From JARBAK01 sp034472185 (GTDB lineage: Bacteria > Pseudomonadota > Alphaproteobacteria > Rickettsiales > Midichloriaceae): DNA of 64,000 bases. Made by a program: the position numbers and the translations under genes. The notes under the pieces are model-generated. The model saw only the letters and a program-made list of their open reading frames with translations, did no database searches and was not told the origin of the DNA. This document shows, one piece after another, positions 26,200 through 35,603 of this stretch (position 1 is the stretch's first letter; each line of letters begins with the position of its first letter). The stretch spans positions 620,001 to 684,000 of the forward strand of contig JARBAK010000001.1 in assembly GCA_034472185.1 (NCBI GenBank). Direction: 5' to 3'.

Positions 26200-26911
26200 T
26201 TCTTTCTCTTAGACTGAAGGCTGCGAGCGCAGATGCAAAACTTTCTTCATCAAAATCAGGCCAAAATTTTTCGCTAAAATATAATTCGCTATACGCTAAT
26301 TGCCATAGCAAAAAATTACTGAGTCTCAATCTATTCCCTGTTCTGATGAGCAAATCTGGATCTGGTACGTTATGTGAGTTTATGAACTTATCAAAGGTCT
26401 CTGGAGCTAGCTCAGCTATCTCTCTGATCTTAACATCGGAAGAGAGGAAGAATTTGGTCATTTCTAGTGCGGCTTGACGTATCTCATCTCTTCCACTGTA
26501 GCTAAAAGCTATTGTTACTATGAATAAATTGTGTTTAGATTTTTCTTCTATATTTCTGATAAGTTTTAAGATTTGTGGTGATAACTTTGTTAATTTTCCT
26601 ATAAAGATGACGCGTATACCCTCTGATACAATATTTTCAATTTTTTCACTTAAGTAATGGTAAAGTAGATGCATTAAACAATCTACTTCAATACTTGGTC
26701 GATTCCAATTTTCTAGAGAGAAGGCGTATAAAGTTAGATATTTTATCCCTATAGACTTAGCTCTCTTGGCAATCCGTAATGCAGTTTGTGCGCCTTGTAC
26801 ATAGCCTTCGTTTATAGGCAAAGATTCTTTTTGGGCCCATCTGCGATTTCCATCCATGATAATGGCGACATGCTGAGGAATGATGCTGTGCTTCATGGGA
26901 TCAACTGACAT
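26168..26911 (-). CDS. uppS: Undecaprenyl diphosphate synthase
   Basis: UppS condenses isopentenyl diphosphate onto farnesyl diphosphate to make the C55 carrier lipid for peptidoglycan and O-antigen-type polymers. The 247-aa product has HVAIIMDGNRRWAQ (catalytic Asp near residue 19), YLTLYAFSLENWNRP, and the C-terminal DLLIRTGNRLRLSNFLLWQLAYSE with the conserved arginines. It lies 9 bases downstream of obgE and overlaps cdsA. Confidence 0.96.
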   Translation of the reverse strand: MSVDPMKHSIIPQHVAIIMDGNRRWAQKESLPINEGYVQGAQTALRIAKRAKSIGIKYLTLYAFSLENWNRPSIEVDCLMHLLYHYLSEKIENIVSEGIRVIFIGKLTKLSPQILKLIRNIEEKSKHNLFIVTIAFSYSGRDEIRQAALEMTKFFLSSDVKIREIAELAPETFDKFINSHNVPDPDLLIRTGNRLRLSNFLLWQLAYSELYFSEKFWPDFDEESFASALAAFSLRERNEKSKNIHNK

Positions 26912-26920
26912 GCTATTATT

Positions 26921-27907
26921 TTACAATAGTGATACTAAGGTATGTAATATGGCAGAAACATCTGGTTGTGAGATTGCAGAGATCGCAAATACAGGTTTAT
27001 CGGAAAGTTTAGACAAGATTTTTATTTTTTGTAAAACTTTTGATGGTGGTAGTAAATCGGTTTTAGTTAGTAGGATTACTTCATGTTTTTCTAGTATAGT
27101 TCCCCTATATGAACCTAGTTCATTCCGAATTATTTTGTACGTCTCGACTATATTGACATTAGTTGCATCTATTAGATGTAATAAAATCTTGCAACGTTCG
27201 ATATGACGTAGGAAACGATCTCCTAGGCCATGGCCCAAATGAGCACCCTCTATAAGGCCTGGGATATCGGCAATGACAAGATTCTTTACGCTTCCGGGAA
27301 CGCGCACAACTCCTAATTGTGGCTTAAGCGTTGTGAATGGGTAATCTCCTATTTTGGGCTTTGCTGCGCTTACAACCGATAAGAATGTGGATTTACCAGC
27401 ATTAGGCAATCCTACCAATCCTACGTCTGAAATGAGTTTCAGTTCGAGCCATATCTCTAGTTCTTCTCCTGGTTGCCCGGGCGTTGCAAATTTTGGTGTT
27501 TGATTAATTGAATTCTTGAAACTAGAGTTACCCACTCCCCCACGTCCTCCGTATGCTATGATAAATTCATGGCAATCCGAAGTCATATCGGCGAGCAATA
27601 CAGTTCTATCGGCGTTATACACCTGAGTACCCGCTGGTACGTTCAATATTATATCGTCAGCACTCTGTCCGGTGCATCTCTTACCACCACCACTTTTCCC
27701 ATTGGATGCTTTGAAATGCTGTCTATAGCGAAAATCTAATAGAGTGCTAATGTTAGTGCGTGTTCTTATTTTTATATCTCCGCCTTTTCCCCCATTGCCT
27801 CCATCAGGACCACCGAATTCTAAAAATTTTTCTCTGCGAAAGCTTACAGTACCGTTCCCTCCCGAACCAGCTTGTAGATATATTTTTGCTTCGTCTATAA
27901 AATACAT
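26921..27907 (-). CDS. obgE: GTPase Obg (CgtA)
   Basis: Obg is an essential GTPase involved in 50S assembly and stress response. The 328-aa product has the glycine-rich Obg fold at the N-terminus (FVDEAKI-like FIDEAKIYLQAGSGGNG, GGPDGGNGGKGGDI) and a G domain with GLPNAGKSTFL near residue 165, DIPGLIEGAHLGHGLG near 215, TKTDLL and SAIS. It lacks the variable C-terminal OCT domain, as in many Proteobacteria. It opens a tight minus-strand run into uppS and cdsA. Confidence 0.96.
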   Translation of the reverse strand: MYFIDEAKIYLQAGSGGNGTVSFRREKFLEFGGPDGGNGGKGGDIKIRTRTNISTLLDFRYRQHFKASNGKSGGGKRCTGQSADDIILNVPAGTQVYNADRTVLLADMTSDCHEFIIAYGGRGGVGNSSFKNSINQTPKFATPGQPGEELEIWLELKLISDVGLVGLPNAGKSTFLSVVSAAKPKIGDYPFTTLKPQLGVVRVPGSVKNLVIADIPGLIEGAHLGHGLGDRFLRHIERCKILLHLIDATNVNIVETYKIIRNELGSYRGTILEKHEVILLTKTDLLPPSKVLQKIKILSKLSDKPVFAISAISQPDVSAILHTLVSLL

Positions 27908-28064
27908 TTATGCACAAAATAATCGCTATTATTGCTAATAGTCATTTGAGCGTATTACTTATCGCCCCTGAACCTAACGACGCAAAAAAATTATCTTGTC
28001 GTATAAGCTTTCTTCTGTTAGCCTCCCGCAGAGGTTTTGTCAATTTTTACTAGTTATAAGTGAT

Positions 28065-29510
28065 ATGAGTTTATTTCTTCGCAAAAATGTAAAGGATTTA
28101 GTTGAAGAAGCCAAGTCAAATACTGATTTGCACAGATCTCTAGGCGTTTTCCAGCTTGTATTATTGGGATTAGGCGCCATCATTGGTGCGGGGATATTTG
28201 TTGTTACGGGTGTAGCAGCTAGCCAGCATGCAGGTCCAGCTGTAGTACTTTCTTTTGTGCTTGGAGGCCTGGCCTCGGTGTGTGTAGCTTTATGTTATGC
28301 GGAGCTTGCTTCAGCGATTCCTGCTGCTGGTAGTGTATATACGTATATGCATGTGATTTGGGGAGAATTAATAGCTTGGATTGTTGGAGTATTATGGGTT
28401 GTTTCTGCTTTTTTGGTTGTTAGCTCTGTCGCAAGTGGGTGGAGTGGGTATTTTGTGAGCTTTTTAAGTAGTTGGGGAATACATGTGCCTGCGCAAATTG
28501 CAAGCACAACTGGTGCGATAGTAACTCTTCCGGATGGTAGTGCTTCTATTGCATTTTTTAATCTTCCTGCTTTTTTGGCTGTGATTGTAGCGACTGTTGT
28601 CTTGTTGCGTGGAATCCATACTTCATCGTTTGTGAATGGTGTGATTGTTTTTATTAAAATTGCCGTATTGTTAGCCTTTGTAATAGTAGGTGCCTTATAT
28701 GTAGATACGCAAAACTGGATACCTTTTATTCCTGAGAACACGGGTGTCTTTGGAGAATTTGGTATTTCTGGAATAGTTGGAGGTGCTGCAATAGTAGTTT
28801 TTGCGTTTAATGGTTTTGATGCTGTTGCAACCGCTGCTCAGGAAGCTAAAAATCCACAAAGAGACGTACCCATCGGAATTTTAGTATCTTTAGGGATTTG
28901 TACTCTGGCTTATGTTTTAGTAGCTGGTGTGTTAACAGGTGTGGTCAAATACACAGAGCTTGGAGGAGCGCAGCCGTTAGCTGTCGCAGTTGATAAAATT
29001 GGGTTACCATGGCTTGCTGTATTAGTGAAATTAGGCGCTATAGCGGGGTTATCTTCCGTAATATTAATAATGTTATATGCCACGGTAAGAATGATATTTA
29101 CGATATCGTGTGATGGCTTATTGCCTACTTTTCTGTCTCAGTGTAGTGAAAAGACTAAGACACCTATCAAAGCCACCATTTGTATTGGAGTATTTGTGGC
29201 TATCTTAGGTGGTATGGTGCCTCTTCACGATTTGATAGAGTTATGTAATTTCTGTTTCATGCTTATTTTTTGTTTAGTTTGTATTGGTACGATTTACTTA
29301 AGGTACTCTCAACCTAATATTAAAAGAAGGTTCTGCGTTCCCTTTATGCCGTGGGTTCCTATTGTGGGGACGGTATTATTCTCGCAGCTATTGTTGGGCT
29401 TTTCGTGTAAGACCTGTATTTGTGTCTTGAGTCTTATTCTCGCTGCTATAGTATTTTACTTTATATATGGTAAGAAGCGTAGTGTATTACGTAATAAACT
29501 TCAGAATTAG
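28065..29510 (+). CDS. APC-family amino-acid permease
   Basis: The 481-aa product has twelve or more membrane helices and the APC signature early on (GLGAIIGAGIFVVTG near residue 35, then YAELASAIPAAGSVYTY near 78). The segment FAFNGFDAVATAAQEAKNPQRD is typical of the cationic amino-acid transporter (CAT/YfnA-like) branch. It likely imports amino acids from the host; the substrate is not certain. ATG 28065 fits the family start (MSLFLRKNVKDL); the frame stays open upstream to TTG 27996 without support. It stands alone, with obgE divergent and tRNA-Thr downstream. The 157 bases between obgE and this gene show nothing specific. Confidence 0.9.
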   Translation: MSLFLRKNVKDLVEEAKSNTDLHRSLGVFQLVLLGLGAIIGAGIFVVTGVAASQHAGPAVVLSFVLGGLASVCVALCYAELASAIPAAGSVYTYMHVIWGELIAWIVGVLWVVSAFLVVSSVASGWSGYFVSFLSSWGIHVPAQIASTTGAIVTLPDGSASIAFFNLPAFLAVIVATVVLLRGIHTSSFVNGVIVFIKIAVLLAFVIVGALYVDTQNWIPFIPENTGVFGEFGISGIVGGAAIVVFAFNGFDAVATAAQEAKNPQRDVPIGILVSLGICTLAYVLVAGVLTGVVKYTELGGAQPLAVAVDKIGLPWLAVLVKLGAIAGLSSVILIMLYATVRMIFTISCDGLLPTFLSQCSEKTKTPIKATICIGVFVAILGGMVPLHDLIELCNFCFMLIFCLVCIGTIYLRYSQPNIKRRFCVPFMPWVPIVGTVLFSQLLLGFSCKTCICVLSLILAAIVFYFIYGKKRSVLRNKLQN

Positions 29511-29612
29511 GTGAACGATAGGGACCCTACTTTCGAGGCGCGTAAAAAGTATATAGTGCAGTGCGTCTGAGGGAAAGTTTAGCGTGGAAAAGGGGGCCAT
29601 GTCTTTTATGAT

Positions 29613-29684
29613 GCCGTTATAGCACAGTGGTAGTGCACTTCATTGGTAATGAAGAGGTCGTGAGTTCGATTCCCACTAGCGGCA
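29613..29684 (+). tRNA. trnT: tRNA-Thr (anticodon GGT)
   Basis: The plus strand gives a full cloverleaf: acceptor GCCGTTA with TAGCGGC, anticodon arm CTTCATTGGTAATGAAG with anticodon GGU, and T arm GTGAGTTCGATTCCCAC. The discriminator is A. CCA is not encoded. It lies 31 bases ahead of dapE on the same strand. Confidence 0.95.
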
Positions 29685-29715
29685 CACTGTTACATTTCAA
29701 GATTATTAGCAAATA

Positions 29716-30921
29716 GTGAACGAGCTTTTGAAGATTTTACAACAGCTTATTTCTTATCCTAGCGTTACACCTAGAGATGAGGGTGTAATGCAATTCTTAG
29801 CGTCTGTACTTGATTCTATGGGATTTGAATGTCAGATAGTAGATTTTGGAGAGGGGGAATCGAAAGCAGAGGTTAGAGTAAAAAACTTATATGCTAAGAT
29901 AGGAACTGGAGATTTTAATTTATGTTTTGCGGGACATGTAGATGTTGTTCCAGCGGGTGATATTGATGACTGGACGCATCATCCTTTTAGTGGAGATATA
30001 GAGAAAGGAGTTATATATGGGCGAGGCGCTGTGGATATGAAGGGCGCTATTGCTGCTTATATTATAGCTGTAGATAAATTTCTAAAAGAGCTTTCATCAG
30101 ATAAATTAGGAGAAGGGGAATTTTGGCGGAATACTACCCTTAGTTTTCTTATTACTGGTGATGAAGAGGGGTTAGCTAGGAATGGTACGGCTAAAATGCT
30201 AAGGTGGTTATATGAGAGAGGAGAAAGATTAGGTGCTTGTATTATAGGAGAACCTGTAAGTAATAAAAATGTGGGAGATAGGATCAAGATAGGAGCACGT
30301 GGGAGTATTACAATGTTTTTAGAAGTGAAAGGTACACAAGGGCACGTTGCTGATAGACTATCTGATAATCCTATCACGAAACTTATAAAGGTAATGCAGC
30401 AGATAAATCTTTATGAATTTGATGCAGGAAGTGATTTTTTCGAACATACAAATTTAGAATTTACAAATCTAGAGGTAGGAAATATAGCTGAGAATGTTAT
30501 ACCAGGAAAGGCGAGGGCACAGTTAAATGTGAGATTTAATGATACTTACACAGCAGTTGATATATGCCATATAGTGGATGAGATAATGGCTAGTGTATTA
30601 AGGAGGGATGAATATACTTTAACTTACCAAACAAGTGGAGAAGCGTTCCGTATGGAAGAAGGTAATATTTTTTTGAGACGGTTAAAAATATCTATACAAT
30701 CTGTGACGCAAATAACACCGATTATGAATACATATGGGGCCACTTCTGATGCGAGATTTATAAAAGATTATTGCCCCGTTGCCGAGATAGGACTATTGAG
30801 TGAGATGGCTCATAAAGTTAATGAATGCTGCTGTATAAATGATTTGAATATATTGTCTGGGATTTATCAAGTTATCCTTCGTTCACTTATTACAGTACGT
30901 GATATTATTGTGATACAATGA
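29716..30921 (+). CDS. dapE: Succinyl-diaminopimelate desuccinylase DapE
   Basis: DapE hydrolyses N-succinyl-LL-diaminopimelate on the route to meso-DAP and lysine; DAP is needed for peptidoglycan. The 401-aa product shows M20 metallopeptidase features: LISYPSVTPRDEG at the start, the metal ligand in FAGHVDVVPAGD near residue 76, YGRGAVDMKGA, ITGDEEG with the catalytic and metal-binding glutamates near 155, and a dimerisation domain (GARGSITMFLEVKGTQGHVA). GTG 29716 is the only start fitting the family. It lies just after tRNA-Thr, and ftsQ follows after 27 bases. Confidence 0.95.
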   Translation: MNELLKILQQLISYPSVTPRDEGVMQFLASVLDSMGFECQIVDFGEGESKAEVRVKNLYAKIGTGDFNLCFAGHVDVVPAGDIDDWTHHPFSGDIEKGVIYGRGAVDMKGAIAAYIIAVDKFLKELSSDKLGEGEFWRNTTLSFLITGDEEGLARNGTAKMLRWLYERGERLGACIIGEPVSNKNVGDRIKIGARGSITMFLEVKGTQGHVADRLSDNPITKLIKVMQQINLYEFDAGSDFFEHTNLEFTNLEVGNIAENVIPGKARAQLNVRFNDTYTAVDICHIVDEIMASVLRRDEYTLTYQTSGEAFRMEEGNIFLRRLKISIQSVTQITPIMNTYGATSDARFIKDYCPVAEIGLLSEMAHKVNECCCINDLNILSGIYQVILRSLITVRDIIVIQ

Positions 30922-30948
30922 GATATTGGAGAATAGTTTAATATATGG

Positions 30949-31749
30949 ATGTATTCTACTATGCTGAAATATATTGCTTACATTCAAGATCCTAAAATCG
31001 CACTTAACGTAGTGCCTTTGCGTGCTAAAAGGTGTGGATTTATTACCCAATACAGATTGATAAAAGCACTTGTTTTTTCTGTATTATTTTTGTCAGTTTA
31101 CTTCATTATTTTTGATAAGCTGCTGCCAGCGTTGGAGTACTGTAAAATCTCGCAAGTTATAGTAACTGGTGCAGGCTATATATCTGAAGCGGAAGTTAAA
31201 AACCAGAGTAATATAAGGCTTAATACGTATATTTGGCAGCTTCAGCTTTATGGTATAAAGCAAATCTTAGAAAGTAATCCATGCATTGAGCGAGCTTCTA
31301 TAAGAGTGGTACTACCTAATATTGTTTTTATTAACATAGTAGAACGAGTATCGATTGCTTTATGGTACAACAAAGGAAAATTTCATTTGATTGATAAGAA
31401 TGGAGCTATCATGAAATCTAATATTCAAGATGTGAGAAATACTATCTATAAGGACTATATGTTTATTTTTGGTGATGGTGCCAATCTTGAAATTGGTAAC
31501 ATATTGGATAGCCTCAATGATGTTATGTCTCGTGAACAACTTATGTCGCTCTGGTTTGTAGGGCATAGACGCTGGAATATCATCATGGCTGATGGTACTA
31601 CGATAAAACTACCTGAAAAAAATGCCAGGGAAGCAATGGTATTGCTTAATAAGATAAGAGTACATGACCCCAATATTTTTAAGGGAAAGGGGATGATTGA
31701 CTTACGCTTGGCACCCAATAAAGTGTATATTGCTGATTCTGTTAATTAA
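30949..31749 (+). CDS. ftsQ: Cell division protein FtsQ
   Basis: FtsQ is a bitopic divisome protein linking early and late division proteins through FtsL/FtsB. The 266-aa product has a cytoplasmic N-terminus, one helix at about residues 40-60, a POTRA domain (ISQVIVTGAGYISEAEVKNQ) and the FtsQ domain (ASIRVVLPNIVFINIVERVSIALW, in two parts, then VDLRL-like MIDLRLAPNKVYI). The start ATG 30949 follows an overlapping out-of-frame ATG at 30945. The usual neighbours (murB, ddl, ftsA) are not adjacent; murB lies 11 kb away. Confidence 0.9.
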   Translation: MYSTMLKYIAYIQDPKIALNVVPLRAKRCGFITQYRLIKALVFSVLFLSVYFIIFDKLLPALEYCKISQVIVTGAGYISEAEVKNQSNIRLNTYIWQLQLYGIKQILESNPCIERASIRVVLPNIVFINIVERVSIALWYNKGKFHLIDKNGAIMKSNIQDVRNTIYKDYMFIFGDGANLEIGNILDSLNDVMSREQLMSLWFVGHRRWNIIMADGTTIKLPEKNAREAMVLLNKIRVHDPNIFKGKGMIDLRLAPNKVYIADSVN

Positions 31750-31768
31750 GGAAGAACAAGTGTTCTGT

Positions 31769-32077
31769 TTACTCTGCAAGCGTGGCAGCCTTATCTTCTA
31801 CTGCTTTTTTTAAAAGCAATTTTCTCAATTTCATCATTTCTCCGGATAACTCAGTGGTTGGAGTAGAAATAAGATACCCATCTAATCCCTCACGGTGCTC
31901 TATCGTTCGCATACCACTGGTAGATAAACGCATTTTTATGGATAGCCCCAATATATCACTCTTTAGAGAAAATCTCTTCATGTTAGGCAAGAATCTATGC
32001 CTAGTTTTAATATTAGAGTGAGATACTCTGTTTCCATACATTACTCCTTTTGAAGAGACACTGCATCTTCTAGCCAT
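31769..32077 (-). CDS. rpmB: 50S ribosomal protein L28
   Basis: L28 is a small 23S-binding protein. The 102-aa product from ATG 32077 begins MARRCSVSSKGVMYGN, then has VSHSNIKTRHRFLPNM near residue 20 and a basic middle typical of alphaproteobacterial L28. The frame remains open to an ATG at 32128, but the family starts at 32077. It has converged on ftsQ with a 19-base gap. rpmG, often paired with it, is absent. Confidence 0.94.
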   Translation of the reverse strand: MARRCSVSSKGVMYGNRVSHSNIKTRHRFLPNMKRFSLKSDILGLSIKMRLSTSGMRTIEHREGLDGYLISTPTTELSGEMMKLRKLLLKKAVEDKAATLAE

Positions 32078-32195
32078 GTTTTTACCATCTATTTCTTCAT
32101 TGACACTCACAGACATATAGACGTACACCGAATACGTCTAAGAGTCGATATATTTTATATGATCATTTATTTATAGAGAGAACTAGTACTCAAAA

Positions 32196-33635
32196 TTATA
32201 TAGGGGAGAGTTTTTTATGTAGTAAATTATTTACTAATTCTGGGTTTGCTTTTCCCTTGCTTTGAGACATCACTTGACCCACAAAAAAGCTAAGTAGTTT
32301 TGATTTTCCAGCCCTATAGAGTTGCACTTCTTTTGTATATTGTTGCAATACATTCTCTACTATTCCTTCAACTGCTTTAGTATCTACAACCTGTTTTAGG
32401 TCATGTGTTTCTACTATCGTATTTGGATGTTCTCCAGTCTCAAACATGATATCGAATACCTGCTTAGCAATTTTACCAGATATTACACCTTTAATAATTA
32501 GCATAATTAATGCGGCTAATTGCTCTGCAGTAATCTTACATAATTCAAGGTGGATTCCTGCTTTTTTAAGCCGACCAAATAACTCTACTGTTACCCAATT
32601 AGCTGCTAATTTAGGATCAGTTAACTTTGCTATATGCTCGAAATAATCAGCGACGTGCCTGTCTGCAACAAGAACACGTGCATCATATTCTGATAAACCA
32701 AATTCTTGCACATACCTCAAATGTTTGGAGTCTGGAAGCTCAGGTAAAGTATTTCTTATATCATCTACATACTTTTGGCTTAGAACCAAAGGTAACAAGT
32801 CTGGATCGGGGAAATACCTATATTGAACGGCATCTTCTTTAGATCTCATAGATCTAGTAATGCCTAGATCAGCATCAAATAGTCGAGTTTCCTGTACGAT
32901 TTCTCCTCCGCTTTCTAAAATTTCAGTTTGACGTTTCTGCTCTGCACTTATTGCTGCTATGATGTTTTTTATAGAATTTAAGTTTTTTACTTCTACTCTA
33001 GTACCCAGCTTATCTGAGCCAATTTTTTTAAGTGATATATTTATATCACACCTTAAAGAACCGTTTTCCATATCACCATCACAAGTACCCAAATAGCGTA
33101 ATATGGTTTGAAGCTTCTTGACAAAAGCTGCTGCTTGCTCGGCACTTTTTATATCTGGTTCTGTTACAATTTCCATTAATGCTATGCCGCATCTATTAAA
33201 ATCAAGGAGTGTTTCACCTGGAAATTGATCATGTATGCTTTTGCCTGCGTCTTGTTCTAAATGTATGCGAGTTATGCCGACAAAGGAATGTGTTCCATTT
33301 GGTAGATCGACTTTTACAACTCCTTTGCCTACTATAGGAAAAGAAAATTGTGATATTTGGTAGCCTTGTGGTAAATCAGGATAAAAATAGCTTTTGCGAT
33401 CAAATACTGAGAACAAATTTATCTCTGCATTTAGGCCCAAACCTGTTTTTACGGCCTGTTCTACACATTTACGATTTAAAACTGGTAATGTGCCAGGCAT
33501 TGCAACATCTAGAAAAGAAACTTGCGTGTTTGGCTCTGCTCCAAACGATGCTGCACTTTCTGAAAAAAGCTTTGTATTCGATGTTACTTGAGCGTGTATC
33601 TCAAGCCCTATTACTACTTCTAATGTATTAAACAT
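32196..33635 (-). CDS. gatB: Asp/Glu-tRNA amidotransferase subunit B (GatB)
   Basis: GatB is the kinase/amidotransferase core of GatCAB, which converts Glu-tRNA(Gln) and Asp-tRNA(Asn) to the amidated forms. The 479-aa product has the cradle domain with VVIGLEIHAQV near residue 8, KSYFYPDLPQGYQISQ, GKSIHDQ, and the C-terminal YqeY-like tail (VGQVMSQSKGKANPELVN). ATG 33635 is chosen by family alignment; an in-frame ATG at 33674 would add 13 residues. gatC is about 23 kb away and gatA is not in the window, so the complex is encoded at separate sites. Confidence 0.95.
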   Translation of the reverse strand: MFNTLEVVIGLEIHAQVTSNTKLFSESAASFGAEPNTQVSFLDVAMPGTLPVLNRKCVEQAVKTGLGLNAEINLFSVFDRKSYFYPDLPQGYQISQFSFPIVGKGVVKVDLPNGTHSFVGITRIHLEQDAGKSIHDQFPGETLLDFNRCGIALMEIVTEPDIKSAEQAAAFVKKLQTILRYLGTCDGDMENGSLRCDINISLKKIGSDKLGTRVEVKNLNSIKNIIAAISAEQKRQTEILESGGEIVQETRLFDADLGITRSMRSKEDAVQYRYFPDPDLLPLVLSQKYVDDIRNTLPELPDSKHLRYVQEFGLSEYDARVLVADRHVADYFEHIAKLTDPKLAANWVTVELFGRLKKAGIHLELCKITAEQLAALIMLIIKGVISGKIAKQVFDIMFETGEHPNTIVETHDLKQVVDTKAVEGIVENVLQQYTKEVQLYRAGKSKLLSFFVGQVMSQSKGKANPELVNNLLHKKLSPI

Positions 33636-33738
33636 GTACTTTAGCGTGAATATCTTTATAAATGGCCTCGACATCCATAACCTACTGTAGCATCTACGTC
33701 CACAGATATTATTGGCGAGTCAAGATTTTATGGTTCGT

Positions 33739-34287
33739 TTAGCTAATTTTATTATAGATTAAGCAAGGAGATTTAACTGGGTTAGGATCTGCCTTAGTAT
33801 TGCCTTTTCTATCATAATTAGTTAACAAATTAGTTTGTTTTTTCATAACAGATGAAACTACCGCAACTATACAATCATTTGTAAATTTTCGCCGTGAAAT
33901 TTGCTGTATATTTTCATTTAGCGCTGCATACATGAGTTTTAATAAATCCCGAATTTTTATTCTATCTGGTAGCGACGTGGTTTCTTTTGCTATGACGTTT
34001 TTACATGTATTATTAGCGCTTGTGTTATCAGGAGTCTTCCTATTATCTGCTAAGTAAGATATAATTGCCTCTCGTTGCCATTCTATAAACTGGATCAAAT
34101 CGCATTTCTCATCGTAATATTGCATTATATCTGCGGATGAATCCTTCAGCAACTGCGTTTCTGCTTCTAGTATATCAATTAGGCGCTTTAAGGCCTTTTC
34201 CAGCAAATTTAAATCTAACTCCCCTACGCTTTGAGTGCTGGTCATGCTTAAAATATTTTCAGATTGCCTGAGAGTAGTGCTACTCAT
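33739..34287 (-). CDS. Helical small protein, possible FlgN-type chaperone
   Basis: The 182-aa product has no firm assignment. Residues 22-85 form an amphipathic helical hairpin (LDLNLLEKALKRLIDILEAE, then YYDEKCDLIQFIEWQREAI) whose spacing of ExxLL and EKxxLIxxIExQ resembles FlgN, the flagellar hook-filament chaperone. The middle (residues 80-105) is polar, with Asn and Thr, and probably disordered; the C-terminal third is helical and basic. If FlgN, it would imply flagellar genes elsewhere in the genome; none are in this window. It sits between gatB and the MscS gene on the same strand. Confidence 0.55.
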   Translation of the reverse strand: MSSTTLRQSENILSMTSTQSVGELDLNLLEKALKRLIDILEAETQLLKDSSADIMQYYDEKCDLIQFIEWQREAIISYLADNRKTPDNTSANNTCKNVIAKETTSLPDRIKIRDLLKLMYAALNENIQQISRRKFTNDCIVAVVSSVMKKQTNLLTNYDRKGNTKADPNPVKSPCLIYNKIS

Positions 34288-34328
34288 AGAGTGAGCGCTT
34301 AAAGTTACAACAAATAATATATTACGAA

Positions 34329-35450
34329 TTACCTCACAGTTATGTTATACCAGAGGTTTTGCTTGCTCATCAAGTTATTTAAGATAATCAATACTGCATT
34401 TTTGGCGAGGAGTCCATTTATGTCATTTATGAAAAAATTAGGTAAAAAAACCAAGATGTTTATCCCTGCGATAGATTGAGAGATATCGTTGAGTGTAACG
34501 GAGGGATTGAATATCCTTATTTCTTTGCCTTCAATATTTAACATTGAAAAACTCAGTGTTTCTTTGATGAGATTATTAATAGACAGCAGTTTCTCATTGT
34601 TTTGATAAGTGAAGCGAAGGTCGAATGTTAGCTGACTGTTATAAGCGCGACTTAAGTTTTTGACGGATACTAGAGAAAACACAGCATTTACGATATATGT
34701 GACACTAGTATCAAAATTGCGAATCTTGGAGATTCGCCACCCAATTTTTTCTACTATACCTTCAGTTTCTCCTCTATCTGTCTTTATATTTACCACATCG
34801 CCGATTGTAAAAGGTCTATCCATATATATAGCCAATGTTGTGAACATTGAAGCGATCAGATCTCTTGTACTATATGCTATGGCTACTCCACTTATTCCTG
34901 TAAATGCTAAGAGAGCTCCTATATTGAGACCTAAGCTTTGCATAACTACTAGAGCTGAAATTGTGAATATGCTTACCAAAAGCAATTTCGTAGTTATACT
35001 AGCGGTTGCTTTATCTATACCTCCTCTGCCATGAATTTCCTTATTAGTACCGAAGTGTACGAAATAGTGTTCTCCTTTCTTCACTATTTTGAGCAAGAAC
35101 CAACACACGGAACTTACAACGCCCGCTATTTGCAGATGCCTAGAGATATACAATGCTTTTGTAGCAGTAATCGGAAAAGTAAGCTCTGGAATGGTTGTTA
35201 GCGCTAATATCACCAATAGGAGCTTTGCGGGTCCATCCAAAGCGTCAGCTACTGCGCTGCGTAAATAGTGCTTTACACGATCTCCACTTTCTAGATATTT
35301 ATCTGCTTTTTGCCGTTGATGTGCTAGAAACTTACGGAGGCCATATAACCCAACGAGAAGGAGCAAAAACACAGAGGCAAGTGGTAATACTATATGTAAT
35401 ACCGCGACAAATCTTGATTCATTAAGGATTGAGCTTAAGTTAAACATCAT
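34329..35450 (-). CDS. MscS-family mechanosensitive channel
   Basis: The 373-aa product has four or five membrane helices (near residues 15-37, 70-90, 105-120, 150-170). These are followed by the pore-lining TM3 and beta domain of the MscS family: LGLNIGALLAFTGISGVAIAY, then DLIASMFTTLAIYMDRPFTIGDVV near residues 180-220, and IVEKIGWRISKIRNFD. It likely releases solutes on hypo-osmotic stress. It is longer than E. coli MscS (286) because of extra N-terminal helices, as in YbdG-like members. It is divergent from addB. Confidence 0.9.
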   Translation of the reverse strand: MMFNLSSILNESRFVAVLHIVLPLASVFLLLLVGLYGLRKFLAHQRQKADKYLESGDRVKHYLRSAVADALDGPAKLLLVILALTTIPELTFPITATKALYISRHLQIAGVVSSVCWFLLKIVKKGEHYFVHFGTNKEIHGRGGIDKATASITTKLLLVSIFTISALVVMQSLGLNIGALLAFTGISGVAIAYSTRDLIASMFTTLAIYMDRPFTIGDVVNIKTDRGETEGIVEKIGWRISKIRNFDTSVTYIVNAVFSLVSVKNLSRAYNSQLTFDLRFTYQNNEKLLSINNLIKETLSFSMLNIEGKEIRIFNPSVTLNDISQSIAGINILVFLPNFFINDINGLLAKNAVLIILNNLMSKQNLWYNITVR

Positions 35451-35504
35451 TTCTTGGTAAGTGTGATCCTCAATATACTGAAAACAGTCACTTCTGCTTT
35501 TACT

Positions 35505-35529
35505 TGCTTTCTTTCGTACAAAGAAAGCA
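35505..35529. repeat. Perfect 10-bp inverted repeat between divergent genes
   Basis: TGCTTTCTTT (35505-35514) and AAAGAAAGCA (35520-35529) pair perfectly around the 5-base loop CGTAC. It lies in the 153-base divergent gap between the MscS gene and addB, too far from either end to be a usual terminator. It could be an operator or a structured leader element. Confidence 0.45.
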
Positions 35530-35603
35530 CTTTATGCGTGCATAACGCTATTGGGCAATTCTAACATAATTTTTAAGGAATTATACAGTTATATAGAAAC
35601 AAT

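Noticed and set aside
27996..28064. TTG start for the APC permease
   Set aside because: No ribosome site; the family begins at ATG 28065.
31751..31768. AGAACA-AG-TGTTCT between ftsQ and rpmB as a terminator
   Set aside because: The two-base loop is too small and no T-run follows.
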